A stretch of DNA of 64,000 nt from Campylorhamphus procurvoides (lineage: Eukaryota > Chordata > Aves > Passeriformes > Dendrocolaptidae), in NCBI GenBank assembly GCA_013396655.1, contig WBMV01005969.1, positions 653,534 through 717,533 of the forward strand, in the 5' to 3' direction. Shown one piece after another: positions 1 to 13,453 of this stretch. Numbering within the stretch: the stretch's first letter is position 1; each line of letters begins with the position of its first letter. The position numbers were made by a program, and so were the translations under genes. Below the pieces are notes generated by a model. That model was not told where the DNA came from, searched no databases, and saw only the letters and a program-made list of their open reading frames with translations.

Positions 1-1462
1 TATAACGTACCTTCTGTAGAGGTACAAGCACGCAATATTGACCTCTTAGAAAATTTCCAAATTCCCCAGACCAAAGCAAGCATCTGAAATGCAGACATAT
101 TTGAATTGCTTAAAACTCCCTGCTGTGGCAAAAGCCTGGAGCAGACAATTCCAGTGTCTTCCTAAGGTAAATATGTGAGAGAAGGGATGGAAAAAGGTGT
201 GCTCCAAGAGACTTCAGTCTCAGCTGGAGTATGACCACTGAGCAAATATTAGGGTTTCTTAACCATATTGCCCAACCATCTGAGCGAGCAGTCCCATCAC
301 CTGGCCTGTAAAGGGAATTCAACTGAATCTGAATTTAGTCTTTCAAAAAGCAGCTCTTGGTCTTCCCACCTGTTATTTGTGACCTCCTTTGTAGTTTTCA
401 TCTACCCCTTAGTTATATTTTGCTCATCCTTCTATCGCAGCCTTTTCTCTCCTGACTTTTCATCTCTTCCTCACTGTAATGACTGTCTTCATGCCATGTC
501 TGCTTATCTCATGGTTTTTGAATTGCCTGGATTGGTCTCTTCTAGATGCCTCTTAGAATTATATATTTTCTTCTTTAATCCTTCACCTTAGCCACAGCTT
601 GCTCTTCTTTTTTTCTACATAGGCGCTTAGCAGGTAAAGTTCAGTAGTAAAAGGTCACACCCTGTGAAGAATGGATTGATTCTTACCAGGTATGGCTATG
701 CAATGAGCATTAAAGTTCCAGTTACAGGGTGGACTTCAGCTGGTTCCTTATATCTGTCATTGTTTGGAAATGGAGCAGGTTCTGAACCTGAGGCACATAC
801 TTGTATTTGAAGTCCACATAGAGACTTGCATCCTAGACATTAATGATGCTTGAAAATCTTTCTTGCCATCTCCATTACTAGGCTACATTTTTTTTTTCAG
901 TGTTCTGAGTGGAATGCAAATTCTATGAGATTTTTAGTAATTTCTTAGTGGCTATGTAAAATAATCTATTCATTCCATCTATTTGAAGAATTTGGGGACT
1001 GAGAAAATATTTTAAACTATTGTCACATCAATGACAATGAAACTGAAGCAGAACCTGTGATCAGCAGTCCTTATTCTGTTTTTATGCTTTTTTTTTTTAA
1101 CGAGTGAATAAAAAAATGCCTGCAAATGCAAGCTGAGTATTACAATGGATCCTCCCTTTATTAAGCCTTCAGAGCTTCTAATTATATCTCTTTAGCAGTA
1201 CATGTTAAAATCCTGTCATTTATTTCTTGATCACTCTTCGAAGACAAAGCTCATCAGATGAGTCACACCCTCTGAAAACATAACAGTGATTTGAGTACGG
1301 ACAAAAGCTTATTTTAAATGCACCCTTGCCTGCTCTTTCAAACACTTCATTGCTGACTCATTATTAGATGCCTGCATGTATGTGAATGAATGTGTATTTA
1401 AATAAAGCACGTATGGTTCGTGGAGACCTGCATTCTCTTTTACATTCATTTACACAAAAATG
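1..1462. other. Unique AT-rich sequence, no gene seen
   Basis: No recognisable exon, RNA gene or repeat. There is a pyrimidine-rich stretch at about 340-600 with a 107-codon open frame (268-591, +). Its composition follows the T-rich run and it resembles no family I know, so I do not call it a gene. Confidence 0.6.
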
Positions 1463-1830
1463 ATGGTGATATCCTCATAGCAGCCCTTCAGTCCCCCACC
1501 TAAAGGGGGCCTACAAGAAAGCTGAAGGGGTACTTTTTGTGAGGGCACGTAGTCAGAGGATAAGAGGGAATTGTTTGAAACTGAGAGAGGGCAGGTTTAG
1601 ATTCGATATTAGGAAGAAATTCTTTACTGTAGTACAGGGTGGTGACACACTGGAACAGGTTGCCCAGAGAAGCTGGGAATGCCCTGGCTGTGTTCAAGGC
1701 CTGGTTAGATGGAACTCTGAATAACCTGGGCTAGTGGAAGGTGTCCCTGCCCATGACAGGAGGGGTGGAACTTGGTGATCTTTAAGGTCCCTCCTAACCC
1801 AAACCATTCTATGACATTGTGACGATTCTA
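1463..1830 (+). mobile_element. CR1 LINE, 5'-truncated 3' end
   Basis: This is the terminal part of a chicken-repeat-1 (CR1) non-LTR retrotransposon. It shows the characteristic 3' sequence in order: a stretch like 'gcagcccttcag', 'gggggcctacaa', 'ggtttagattcgatattagg', 'gaacaggttgcccagagaag', 'aacctgggctagtggaaggt' and 'gtgatctttaaggtccctcc'. It ends in a degenerate run of the CR1 terminal octamer (ATTCTATGA, then diverged copies near 1,807-1,828). CR1 copies in birds are nearly always 5'-truncated, and this one keeps only about 370 bp of a roughly 4.5-kb element. It contains the C-terminal RT and 3' UTR remnant and no usable reading frame. Two short frames across it (1,539-1,724 + and 1,500-1,697 -) are by-products of the repeat. 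Family assignment is secure; the subfamily was not determined and the left edge is good to about 15 bp. Confidence 0.93.
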
Positions 1831-4624
1831 CTTACATCATTCTTTGCTTTGATAATAATGCTGCCTACAAAAAAAAACAGAAGGGAGAAATGTGAACTGT
1901 GAGAACACTACTTGACCTGCTGGTGATCTGGTTGCTGTTCTTGGCTAAAATCAGAAGCTGTTGTTTCACTTGTTAGGGGCTACATATGAGAAGTTTGCCA
2001 CAAAATGGAAGCAAGCCCAGTCCCAAGCATGAAAAGGTAATTAGGAAGTGGATGGAAAACTTTATTAATGGAAATTGAAACTGCTGCAAAACCCATGTTC
2101 TCACGAGACTGTCTTGCAACATTTTTACATTATTGTAAGTTTGAGGAATAAAACCAATTCATAGTTAAAACAAGTACTAAACTAGTAATGTACTGTGTGA
2201 CTTCAGTTCATGCTTGTATTACACTGACATGACTGTTGCTTGAAGGACACTTGTCACACGACTTCTTACAATACTAAAATTTATATATTCCTCTGGAAAT
2301 GTTTAATCAAGTTATGAAACTAATTTAAAATATATATTCAAAGGGGAAAATTAGTATAGTCAGCTTGGATTTCAATTCTTGAGCTTTCCCTCCCCCTCCC
2401 CCCTATTTTATACAGTCTTTTATTCCTTTTTAAAATATGTTTGGATCTTGATCAGGGTGTATTTTCTTGGTTTATCTAAGCCTTTATTAATATTAGAGAA
2501 ACAACCTACAAATTGCTTTAATAAGAAGAGTAAATTGCTCCATCTGAGGCAGAGCCCTGGTTGTCTTACTAGTGCCTTCCATCATGTGAAAGAACAGTTT
2601 ACATTAGGCAGTGCAGATGAGTGAAATTGCAGAAACTCTGCATTGCAACTGATGCTCCTACCCCAAAGCCATGGGGCTGCCTACGAGGCCATTTAGCACC
2701 CAGGATGGCAAAAACCTGCCAAAATCCCTGGGTTTGATGGCAAAATCACACCTTGCAGCACTCTCACTTTTCTGCCTTGCTTAGTCCTGCTCTAAAACTG
2801 TTACTCTTCCTTAAATGTATTTTCAGTGTATCTTCTTTCTCACCTCTGTCCAGCAATCAGATGTATTTCCTCTATATCTCACCTGGTCTAATGGACTCTA
2901 CTTTTTGTGCCTGTCTCCATTGTCTCCCCTCTTACTTCTCAGCTGCTTCTTACTTTCCTCTGCCCTACCTCTGGCGGGACAGGGTGCTTTCAGCAGCAGT
3001 CTCTGTGCTATCTCCTCATGTAGTACTGCACTCCCAAAAGCCTCCATCTTCCAGCACCCCTATCAACCTTTCCCGACAAGGTTGGCTTCCTGTGCCTATC
3101 CTCCATGAAATGCCTCTTATGGAGGGAAGGGACAGGGACACTTATTTCCCTCTGATGTCAAGTCTGTCGCTACCTCTTTGAGAATTTGAAGAAGCAGAAT
3201 CAACTCCCCTTCTTTGGAGCGACTCTGTTGCCTTCGTATTCTCTGAGTTTATACATGATCTTTATTCCCCCAAACATTAAAGTGATTTGCAGTTTTTCTT
3301 GGGAGATCCTAAGGTATTGTTCTAAGATTTGAAATGTTAAAGCTTTTGCACAAAACTTACTGTAGACACCATGGGATTCCTTTTGGTCTTTGAAAGCACT
3401 CAAGATCTAGCCCTGCATTTTCAAAATATTTGGGATTAAGCTGTTTGCAATGCTACTTTGTATCCTCTGGAATGCATGTCTTAAAAAAAGTGGCCCATAC
3501 TGTTTATGATAGAGAAAAAAGTCTAATAGAAGGAACTTCAGTCATGTTTGTGTGCAATGGGGAGTTTCTGTCAGATTTTTTGGAAGTCAGCCTAGAGTGA
3601 AGATAATTTCCACATTTTTGTTAATTGTCTTTGCCTTTTCTACACACTTTGCTAATTTCTTAANAATGAAATTAGAATTTACTGTCTAGCCTAATACTGT
3701 GGTAAGAGAAAAAAAGTAATATTTGAACATCCTGTTAGTAATGGCTAAATTAGTTTCAGCTAAATGGCAGAAACATTTTGAAGAATCTTTTTTTCCTTTC
3801 ATGGGATTTACAACACGGAAAATTAGGATCTAAATTCACTTTCTTAAAAATGAGTCCAGCGGAGTAATTCAGAAACTATCAGATGTAGCTGAGAGAAGAA
3901 TCTGATCCTTGTATTTCTGCTGAATTGTGCCTTGGCAAAGAAGAATGGAAATAAATGACAAAACCAGACTCAATTTACTAACAATCTGCATGACACAATT
4001 TCCATAAATTGTGCTAATAGAGCAATTTATAAAAGTTGTGGTAGTATATTAAGGAGAGTAATTTACAAAATCCATTTAGAATAATAAGCTAAGCATTGTT
4101 GGTAATGCAACTATATTTTCCAAAAGTGCTTATGTATAAAACAAATTGACTGCCTGTTCTCGTTCACTCTATTTTATGTTAATACTAAGTATAGACAAGC
4201 GTGAATAATGAAATACTCAGATTTATTTTTTTTATCTACAGATTGCATAGATGATCTACACATATTTTAGAGGAATTACACTTTTCTATGAGAAAAAAAA
4301 ATCAGCTGGTTTATCACTGCTAAGGTTTTCTTGTTTGTGAGAATTACTGAAAAATGTTTTTCTGAAATTGGTTATCTTGTCACTCTGATGTAAAGCTTAG
4401 CATATGAGATGAATACCTTAGAGCTGCAGTAGGCCACCCTCAGCTAAGTGAAATACCTCAAAATCCATTATGAGTTTAGTTGTCCCTCCCCACTTATCAA
4501 AGAAGATTTAACAAGAGGTGCTACACTGAAGTTTTACATGACTGACACTATGTAAGGATTTAATATGTGTCCTTAACAGACTAAAGAAATGAAAAGACTG
4601 AAAGGTGTGCTGCTTTATTCCTGA
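1831..4624. other. Unique sequence; pyrimidine-rich patch, no gene seen
   Basis: Mostly AT-rich unique DNA. A C/T-rich patch at 2,740-3,190 carries two overlapping open frames on the plus strand (142 codons at 2,753-3,181; 97 codons at 2,815-3,108). Both are rich in Leu, Ser, Phe and Pro, as expected from a pyrimidine-biased strand, and neither shows a domain. One undetermined base (n) lies at 3,664. Nothing else recognisable was seen. Confidence 0.6.
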
Positions 4625-5130
4625 TCATGGAGGGATAAGTTTTGTCCTGTAGTTTTTCAGGTGCTGGGGTTGGGCTCCTGTAAAGAATGGCTGCAGTGTC
4701 CCAGGTTGTTCAGAGAAGCAGGATGACATGGAGTAGTCCTGAAGGCAACTGAGTTTGCCCCCCAAGTGCAGGGGATTTCCCTTGGCTGAGCAGAGTCGCT
4801 TAAAGAGATGGCTCCACATTGCCAGCATGCTGCTGGCTCCTCCTCATTAACTTTCTTTGCCTGTAGCACCTTGCTGCAGTGTGTGGTGCCCCTCGGCTAA
4901 GCAGAACAAGCTGAAACTTCTTGCTGGAATTGGCCACGTGGTCTTGCAAAGTGGTGTGCATATCCAGCTGCAGATTTGGCTGATAAAGCCAAGATGAGGT
5001 GGTAGTGGGGACAACTCCATCTGCTACTTTAAAGGCACTAGTGTACATGGAATGATCCCCCAGTGCTTCTGTATAAGGTTTCCCCTTTTGTGAGCTCCTG
5101 ATGGCAAAGCTCACCCCAAACAAGGACTAC
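4625..5130. other. GC-richer block of unknown origin
   Basis: About 500 bp with clearly higher GC than its flanks and three overlapping minus-strand open frames (4,625-4,828; 4,657-4,869; 4,800-5,123, the last 107 codons). No domain, splice pattern or repeat consensus that I know matches. It could be an old repeat, a conserved noncoding element or part of an unannotated transcript. The evidence does not separate these. Confidence 0.35.
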
Positions 5131-8100
5131 ATCATGGCTTGGGTGAGTTAGGGATTGAAGAAAGGCTTCGACTTGTTTAAAAGAAAAATGTAGGGCTGTT
5201 GTGGAGTTTTCTTTCATGTTGTTTTATTAGGCAAAGATAGAGAGCAGTACAGAAGAGTAAAACTAGGAATTGAGGTGGGTCCGTGTGTGCACATATGGAT
5301 ATTATAAATATGATGATCTTCTCCAGGGGTGCAGATCCCTGACACATTAGAGGGGTGGAAACAAGTATGAAGACACAAAAAGGCCGCCAGGAAGTGTCTT
5401 ACACCTCCCTGCAGGGAAACAGCATACTTAGACTCTCACTGCTTATGTGTACTTGCTCTTTAACATCCCCTCTTGGAGGGGAATGCACAGCTCTTCCCGT
5501 AGTCCATACACTCTGCTACCACAAGAAAAATAGTTAGAACACTGGGGCAAGGAGCAGAGATTCACTGTGTAATTTAGTTTCTTTGTGGTGACTTGCCTTT
5601 AAGGAATCCTAAATTTGCTTAAAACTGTGGAAGGGATTTTTTTTTAATAAGAGGATAACACTGAAATACTGTGGGACTAGTCTCCATTCTTGCACTATTC
5701 TAAAGAGCTCTATATCCAGCTCTGCCAATACCAAACACCTCCATTTTCAGCAGAAAATTTAATTTAGTTCTTTTTAGAAGGTATCATCAGTTTACGTTAA
5801 GCTAAGCGAAAGAATGGATGATTAGTCCCTCAGAATTCAGAACAGTGAAGACAGGGATATTTGCATATTCTTTTAAAACACTGCTGTGAGTGAACGTTTC
5901 AAGATAAAATTTTTAATATAATTTAGGATAATTTGTAAACCAGTATATATGCCTGAAAGAAATCCTACTAGTGACATGAAGAAACACATAAAGGCACACT
6001 TTTTCAAACATAATATTTGATTTTGTAGTTTACAAAACTTTGAAAGAATGTTTTTGAACACTGAACAGTGCCAATGTAGCAATTAATTATTTCTGTGCCT
6101 ACAAACACATGACGTTCCTGCAACATCTATTTTGGTGCCAATTAAGTAACTATATCCTTTTAAAAGTAGTCTTTGCTTTTCCACGGTCTGCAACCTTATT
6201 TTATTTTGATTCTTTTCTTCTCTTGCACTTCAGGATTTAAGAGATTTCTGGGCTGTTAGTTTTCCTGTTGTCATCGCCAGCTCCTGACAATGACTGATAA
6301 GTGGATGTCCCTCTAGTCACTGCTTTCTTCATGCAGAGAGGTGCATGATGGGGAAGCAGAAAAGTGCATGCATGCTGTGCGAACAGTGAAGTGGACTCCA
6401 GCCACAAGGCCTGACAAAGAATGGGAAGATAAGATGGAGATGGAGTGGGATTTTCTTATTAACTAAATGCAAGATGTTATCTCAACATAACTTTGCAGAA
6501 AACATAAATATATGGCTGAAGACCAGAGCTTTCAAACAAAAACACCATAATACTTGTCCTGTCTTTGTCCGTCTATAGGAAAAAAAAATGTGTTAAATAT
6601 GTTCAGTCAGTGTATTAATTTGAGAAAATATACTGTACTGTTACAGTTAAGAGCTTTATTTTCTCTGTGGTGACTCTTACAGAATGCTGTAACTATTATT
6701 GAAGCGTCTGATGCAGGAAGATGGATTCTTCCTAATCACAGAACTTTTTCAGGAAGTTAATAAGCAAAGGTATCTGAACATCCTAAGAAGCTTAGGCATT
6801 ATAAATTAGGGAAACTAAAATTAGTAATCTGTGTGTCAGATTCCTGTAAATTCCAAAGTTGTATTAAAGTTCATACCGAAGTACCTGTCTGAAACAAGTG
6901 GTGGCCATGGGAAGTTGTTTTAGCACATCCACAGGACACAGAAGAAGCAACATGAGGATAACGCATCCTTTCTTTATACTTGTTTGCAGGAAAGGATGGA
7001 TACAACAATCTGAGTTCTTGGCTTTGTGTGAAAATAGACATGGGCTGGCAAAATTCAAGAAAGAGAGTATTAACCAGAGCTGAAGTATTAACATTTCAAG
7101 TCCATTGATTTGATTCATAACCTTTGTAGGAGGTTCAGGTACTTGAGACAAATCTTTCTCTCTGTGTTTGATGGTATTTGATAGAGGCCTTTGTTGATGC
7201 AGTACTTGTACCTACAAACCAAACTGCAGCTAAAGTTACACCTTTGAACATAGCCTAGAAAATGAATCAGATGGCACTTGAAGATTTATTTTGATGATGC
7301 CATTTGGGTAGACAACAGAGCATTGAGCAGAGGGGACTCAACCAGAGGGCAAAGTGCTTATTTCGTATAGATCACCTAAACCAAAGGAATAGCTCTTTGT
7401 CACTTCTGGGTTGAACACAGCTGTTATTTCAGTTGGAGACAGATTTTGGACTCAAATTAACCTCAAAGTACTAGATGAAGAGGCAGATTCTTTTATTGGC
7501 ATAGCACTGCAGTAGCTGGAGCAGTCACATTTTCTGGCTAGGTAGCAGGACATCTGTGTCAGCTCAGGGTCTTATATTTACTGTAAAAACATCCCAAGAA
7601 TTTGTTGGCTCTTGCTATATGAACTATTTACTCCTGAGAGAAGACTGGAAATCAGGCAACCACAAGACATTAACCATACCAAAAGTTAATAATTATTTTG
7701 AGTAGCTCAGGTGGGATTTCCCAATTTTAGTGGGGCAATGGACTTTTTTTTTTTATAATTTTTCTCAGAAAAATATTTGATTCAGTTTAATTAATTTTAG
7801 TGGGTGAGATGGAGAGAACTGGTAGATGGTGTGGCAGGGAGTAGTTTCAGGGAGAGTGACTCAGCTTGTGAGGCACACAAGAAATGCAACCTTCATTCTG
7901 AGTGTACAGAGAGCAGGTTAATGTTACAAGGGGACAAAGAGTATCAAGTGCTATTCCCACACCATAGATTTGAAATCAGAGAGCTTGCACACGTGTGATT
8001 ATAACTGCTTTCAAATAGCTTTAACCTTCTTGTTGCTGAAGACATGAAGACTATGGTGAGGTAGTAGTCTCCTTTAGATAATGGTGCTTGAGGGATGCTT

Positions 8101-10249
8101 TGGAAGAGGGATTTCAGATTGATGGGCTATTTTGTTTTTCAGTGAAAGCATGATTTCTTCTGATTTTCTCCTACTAAAACAATAATTTAATGGTGGCAAT
8201 TGTTGCTGGCTTTTTTGTTTATAAATAGTCTAAAACCTGCCCAAAATATTTGTAGGAATTTCCATCTCACTGACAGAAATAAGGACTACTTTCTTCAAAG
8301 TCTAATAGAGTTGACTGCAGGGGGTGGGTGACAATAAACATAGGGGTGTAGATGGAAGGAATATGAACTCAGTCATGAAGCATGCAGCATGGTGTTGTCA
8401 GATCAGAACACCCTGCTCTACCCAGCCCAGTTTTTCTTAAAAGAAGGAAACACATTCACAGAGTGTGTACCCCTAGATAGATATAATAATAATTAAGAAA
8501 AAAAGAAAAGAAGGAAAAATAAGTAGAAAATCTGCTCTCAGAGACTTCCTGAAATACCTCAGGGAATGCTTTGTTCCGAAGTACATAGAAAATAGATATC
8601 TGAGACAGGAAAGTGTCACAAACTCCTTATCAGGTAGAGCGACTAAGGGAAGAACAACTAGGAGACTTCTGCCAGGTCCTTTAACTCTTTGCAAGAGCCA
8701 ATGGCATCAATTATATATATCTCTGTAAACAGGTGTTGAAATAATGGCCAAACCAAAACAGGATGGGATTAAAGTGGAAGGGTGGTAAGCCTTTGGAGCA
8801 AATATACACACCCAGCTACAGATGGTGATTTAGTAGCAGGTGATGAGAGACAGAAAGGCATAAAGCTGTTCAACCTGAACACAGGGATCTGAATGAATAA
8901 GATATCCTGAAAACATAAGAGGTTCAGCACTGAGAAAGGAGGAAATCACTACAATAATGCATAAAACCTCTCAAGGGGTTGTTGGCACAGGTGGCATCTC
9001 CTGGATCCCCTGGCTTCTGAAACCTGCTACTTTACCCTGAAGCTCCATTTATAGATCCCCTGCATTTGTTTCTGGGATGGGAGCTCCTGTGTGCTTCACT
9101 GGGGGATCTCCTGCCAGGCTGTGCCATGAGCTGGTGGTGAGTTTTCTGTGCAGACCTAGTGGTGTGTTCTGTGCTGAGGAAGACAAGGGCATCTCTGATG
9201 CTGTGAGCTATGTGTGCAGTCCTGAGAGCTATGATCACTCATCTCAGCTATATCTGGCTAGTGCTGGCTCGTGTTTCCTATTAATGCAAAGTAATGAAAA
9301 TATTATTATTACAAAAGTCAGGCTCAATGACAGCCTGGAATAATGAGGGAAAGTTCTTGGCTACCTAACAAAGTCCTCTTCTGAATAGCATAAAATTTTA
9401 CGTTTCGTTACTGTTTTATTCTGAACAAAAGATATGCCCTGGAAGTAGGGGGAATGTATTGTTTTGCAGCGCCTCAAAAACACATTAACTCAGGAATTCT
9501 TTTAAATTTCTAGAAGAAAAATCTCAGTTCAGGATTAGAGAAAAACAAACAGAGCAACAACAGCAGCAGAACCACTCTGAAATACCACACGGTCACCTTT
9601 GGGATTTCTATGCTGTTTTTGTTGAGTAGTGAGCACCATGAATTTAATTAATCATCAGAAATCTCCCATCCTTTCCTTCGGCTATATGTACTCAGTGTGA
9701 CTCACTGAGAGAAGTGCCAGCCTTTTTCAGGTCTTTTTTAACTTCTCTTTTCCCCACACTAAACAGCACTGAAAGAATACCCCAGAATCAGAGGTGTTGG
9801 GCAGGTGCTGCTGTGCCTGGAGTAGGAGCAGGCACTGCTAGTGGAGAGCTTCCACAGGAAGTTCTGTCTGTTTGCTGCTGCTCAGGGTGGTCTTGGCTAG
9901 GGCCTCATTAAATGCAGAGGATAACTGGATTATTGTCAGCTCTGATGCTAAAATAACTCTGTTGACTTCAATGCCATTTTGGCCATGCTGCTTTGCAGAA
10001 AAAAGTACAAGGTACAGTGTGAGACTGCAGGACAGCAGAGGGGCAACAAGCCTGTTCATCAAAGGTTATGGTTGGTGTACTTAAATTCTCAGTGCATTTG
10101 GTGTTCCCTCTGAATGCTTGCCTAAATTAACCTGTGCAGAGCTAAACCCAAAGTGCTGCCTCACATACATATATGTCTGGGCCAACTTTTCTTCTTCAAG
10201 GAGGGATTAGTCTGTCTTGACAAAAAGTCACATTCTGCTTAATGATTAG
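5131..10249. other. Unique AT-rich sequence, no gene seen
   Basis: Five kilobases without a recognisable gene, RNA or repeat. Open frames are at most 95 codons (6,864-7,151, -) and show no family features. A less AT-rich segment lies at 9,060-9,345 (88-codon frame, +), and another at 9,770-10,080 has short overlapping frames on both strands. Neither is identifiable. Confidence 0.55.
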
Positions 10250-10290
10250 AAAAAAAAAGAAAGAAAAAAAAGAGACAGAGAGAAAAGAAG
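10250..10290 (+). repeat. Polypurine (A/G) low-complexity tract
   Basis: About 40 bp composed almost only of A and G, with runs of A broken by single G bases and then an AGAGACAGAGAG stretch. It is a simple low-complexity tract with no sign of an adjacent retroposed gene. Confidence 0.85.
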
Positions 10291-13227
10291 TCCCAGCTTG
10301 GTTCTACTTTATTTCAAACACCTGTAATAGGATTTTATCAGAAACTAGATCCATCTGAAGAGGCATTCTCCTCACAATTGCAGCTGAAAGTAAGTCCTTG
10401 CTTCAGAGCCGTCAGTGAAGGAGGCCTGAGAGTGAGGTTCATGTTCAAGCCAACATGCCAAAACACTGGCCTGATCTGTATGAGTGGAAAGGGTGCAAAA
10501 TCATCATTACCCAATTCTCCCATATGCTGAACTCAGCCAGATTAATGAACTGACCTCTTTCACCTTGGGAAAGAAGAAAAAGGAGTTAAACAACATAGTC
10601 TGAAGTGGAGGAAAGACAGAGGCAAACTTCCCTTTCTATGGCAAATCTCCCAATGTCCCTTCCCATTAGAAGGATCTCCAACCTTCACCCATAGAGTTAC
10701 AAGTCCCAGTCTGCCTCTTTATCTGGTTGTACTCATAGGAGCTGAGGGCTCAATCCTGTAGTCCAGTTACCCTGTACTTCTTCTATCTTCTCCATGGAAT
10801 CCAGGGTACATTTACCTTTTCAAGGCCAAGTTTCTTGGAGAATGGAAAGCTGTGGAAGTTATTGAATGAACTTAAAGTATACTTTTCAGATAATAACCAC
10901 AATCAATAAAAATGAATGTTACTAATCCGTGGATTTCTAAGTAATTTCTGCTTGCTCTTGGGCACTGAAATTTTGTGCAGAATTCAGAGCAGGTCTGAGG
11001 CAAAAGTCAAGGAATAAAGTCATGAAATGAAGCCAAATCAGAATACAGTTCTGATAAGAGTAAAAGGCTAAATTAATTCATTTTTTCCCTGTCTTACAGG
11101 TGCAGCTCATGCATTAGCGGCTCAGACACCAACATTCCTTTTTATCTGTCTGCATGTGTCAGGTGACTGGAGGACCATTGCCATTCACTGGGTCAGCAAA
11201 AAGGATGAGAAGTCTTAGACAGACCAATCCAAACACAATGACTAAAATAAACAATGATTATTATCTATTTAATTTATATTTTTTGCAATAAAAAAATAAG
11301 GGACCAATTGCAAACACGTTACTGGAACTACTGTTCACCAGCAGCAACCAAGCCTTTATGTTCACACAAATCTGTCCTTGTGGCTGACCACTCAATGCTA
11401 TGCAGAGCTGTATGAAGCATTAGGTCAAGAAATGCCTTTCCCAAGTATAAAAAGGGAATGCGTTCATACTATCAGTGTTAAAATTCAACCCTGTTCACCA
11501 GTGTGCTTGAGTAATTAATTGAGAATCTTACCATCACAAAAGTAATTAATGTGTAGTTTGTCAGTGTGTTTGCTTAGAGAGGATTTTGTGCCTAAAATCT
11601 CCAAACAGGACTTAGAAAATAGAATGTTTATCTCCAGAATGGATTGGGGAGCACAGGAGAAAATATAATGAAAAGAAAAAAAGGAAAACAGAATAAAATT
11701 TGCTTCTCAGAATTTATTTTAAATTAATGCATAAAAACTTGGGAATTGCACTCTCAAACAAATCTGCCAGAGGACCTGATTAGCATCTTCTGAAGGAAAA
11801 AAAAAATAAATCAATTTCTTAGATAATACAGTCAACACATTATAATTAATGCATTTAAATATGTGCATTCCTTAAGGGCAGATACTATGTTAGCAATTAA
11901 GGTTTTAGTAATTTTTTCAAAAGAAGATGCATCGCATTATATAATCTTTTAGACCCATGTTATTCTTTCATAAAAGAGCCAGTTATCTTGTTTATGGATT
12001 CTTGAGAGTGCAGAGCTGGAAGCATTAAGTATTAATGCAAACGCCTGAAAGTACACCACTGGAAATTCTAGCTCTTTCTTTTCCTTTCCATATTATTTCC
12101 TTTTTTTAAAAAAACCTGCTTTTGTTACAAACAGAATGTTACAGATGTCTGTGAAAAAACAAGCCAACTTTTCAGCTGCAGACTGAGCTGAATGTTGTAC
12201 TTTTATTCAGGCAAAACTTCTGACTAAGAATCTTTCTCAGCTTCCATAATAAGTAAATTTCCAAAGAAATAAGAAATCAAATAATTGGTATAAAACCAAA
12301 TTAACTCCAAAAATACTAAGGATGAGAAAAGGTGCCTCAAGTTACAGTATTATATTTGTGTTTAGTGTCTTCTGGCAGTTCACAAAACAAAACAGAAGAT
12401 GATTAACTCTGTTCTCAAATAATTTAATATGGTTTTCCAGTAACTTTCATCAGAAGCAGAGTTAGAATAAAAGGAAGAGACTTTTACCTGTCTCTTTCAG
12501 TGCCCAGTCTCTGAATTATATTAGATACAGTGCTGACAACTTAGAGTTACATCTGAAATGCTGCAAGTAGAAAATTTAGAGGTGGTGAAAGGTGTTTATA
12601 CAAAACAGACACTTTGCAAATTTACACCACAGTGAGTTTCATACATTCACAATTTTTGGATTGATTTAGTGAAACAGCCATGCCCTTGAGTGATTGCTGG
12701 TACCATTCTTTGCCTTGTGCTGGCCCCAGTCATCCCGTTTGTTGCCCATCAGTCCAATCTCCCAGACAGTACCACTGGGGAACACTGAAAACACATAATT
12801 GCCCACAGGTAGAGGCAAGTGGTACATCCCCCTGGCATAGGGTTAGGGCCACAGCCTCCACAATTACTTGAGATTTCCACAACTGCTGTGACAGGTCCTG
12901 GCTGAGGAGCTTTTGTGTGGGGCTTGCGTGAGACAGCATAGGGTGTTTTCTCTTATGTAAATTGACAATACTATATTTTCTAACTCAGTTTATGTCAACT
13001 CGGGGTTTACATTTAATGCATTTTAACTAATTTAAATAACTACTCACTTTGCTGTCCATTTCCAGTGTTCTCTGTAACCTCAGCAGCCAACTGGGCATGG
13101 ATGGTTTGGTGCTGAGAGCAAACATCTGGAGGGAGTGCACTGAACAGGAACATGGCACATCAGTGAGGCCACGGCACAGCAATTCACACAGCAGGGCAAG
13201 CAGGAACGGCTTCTCTCTGACCATCCT
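10291..13227. other. Unique sequence, no gene seen
   Basis: AT-rich DNA with no identifiable gene. A GC-richer segment at 12,660-12,950 carries overlapping short frames on both strands (63 and 69 codons) without domain features. The stretch 13,080-13,227, just left of the CR1 fragment, is not recognisable as CR1 although open frames run through it. Confidence 0.55.
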
Positions 13228-13440
13228 TTGATTCTTACCCAGAGGCTCTCAACTGTGCCCCTACCAACTGTGAGCTCCATATTTTCTAACCCTTCTATTA
13301 CATACAGTGCCATCCCTCTACCTCTTCTTCCCTGCCTATTTCTCCTGAAGAGCCTGTAACTGTCCAATAGGGCACTCCAGTCATAGTTCTCATCCCACCA
13401 TGTTTCAGTTATGCCAATTATGTCAAATGGGACTGGGTGA
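13228..13440 (-). mobile_element. CR1 LINE endonuclease fragment (ORF2)
   Basis: Read on the minus strand, this encodes part of the apurinic/apyrimidinic-like endonuclease domain of CR1 ORF2. The diagnostic residues are FDIIGITETWWDENYDW, then YRLFRRNRQGRRGRG, ALYV and VESLWVRIKG, in the order and spacing normal for CR1. The frame stays open for about 68 codons but continues on both sides into unrelated sequence: antisense of a CR1 tail upstream, and unidentifiable residues after VRIKG. It is therefore a dead fragment. In a full-length element this domain nicks target DNA to start target-primed reverse transcription. Its orientation is opposite to the CR1 tail that begins about 14 bp to the right. 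Confidence 0.87.
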
Positions 13441-13453
13441 TTGGGTGACACGG

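Noticed and set aside
2753..3181. 142-codon open frame in a C/T-rich patch
   Set aside because: Pyrimidine-biased strands give long stop-free frames by chance; no protein features were seen.
9930..9985. String resembling an old amniote repeat ('ctctgttgacttcaatgcca')
   Set aside because: Too short to assign to any family without a search.
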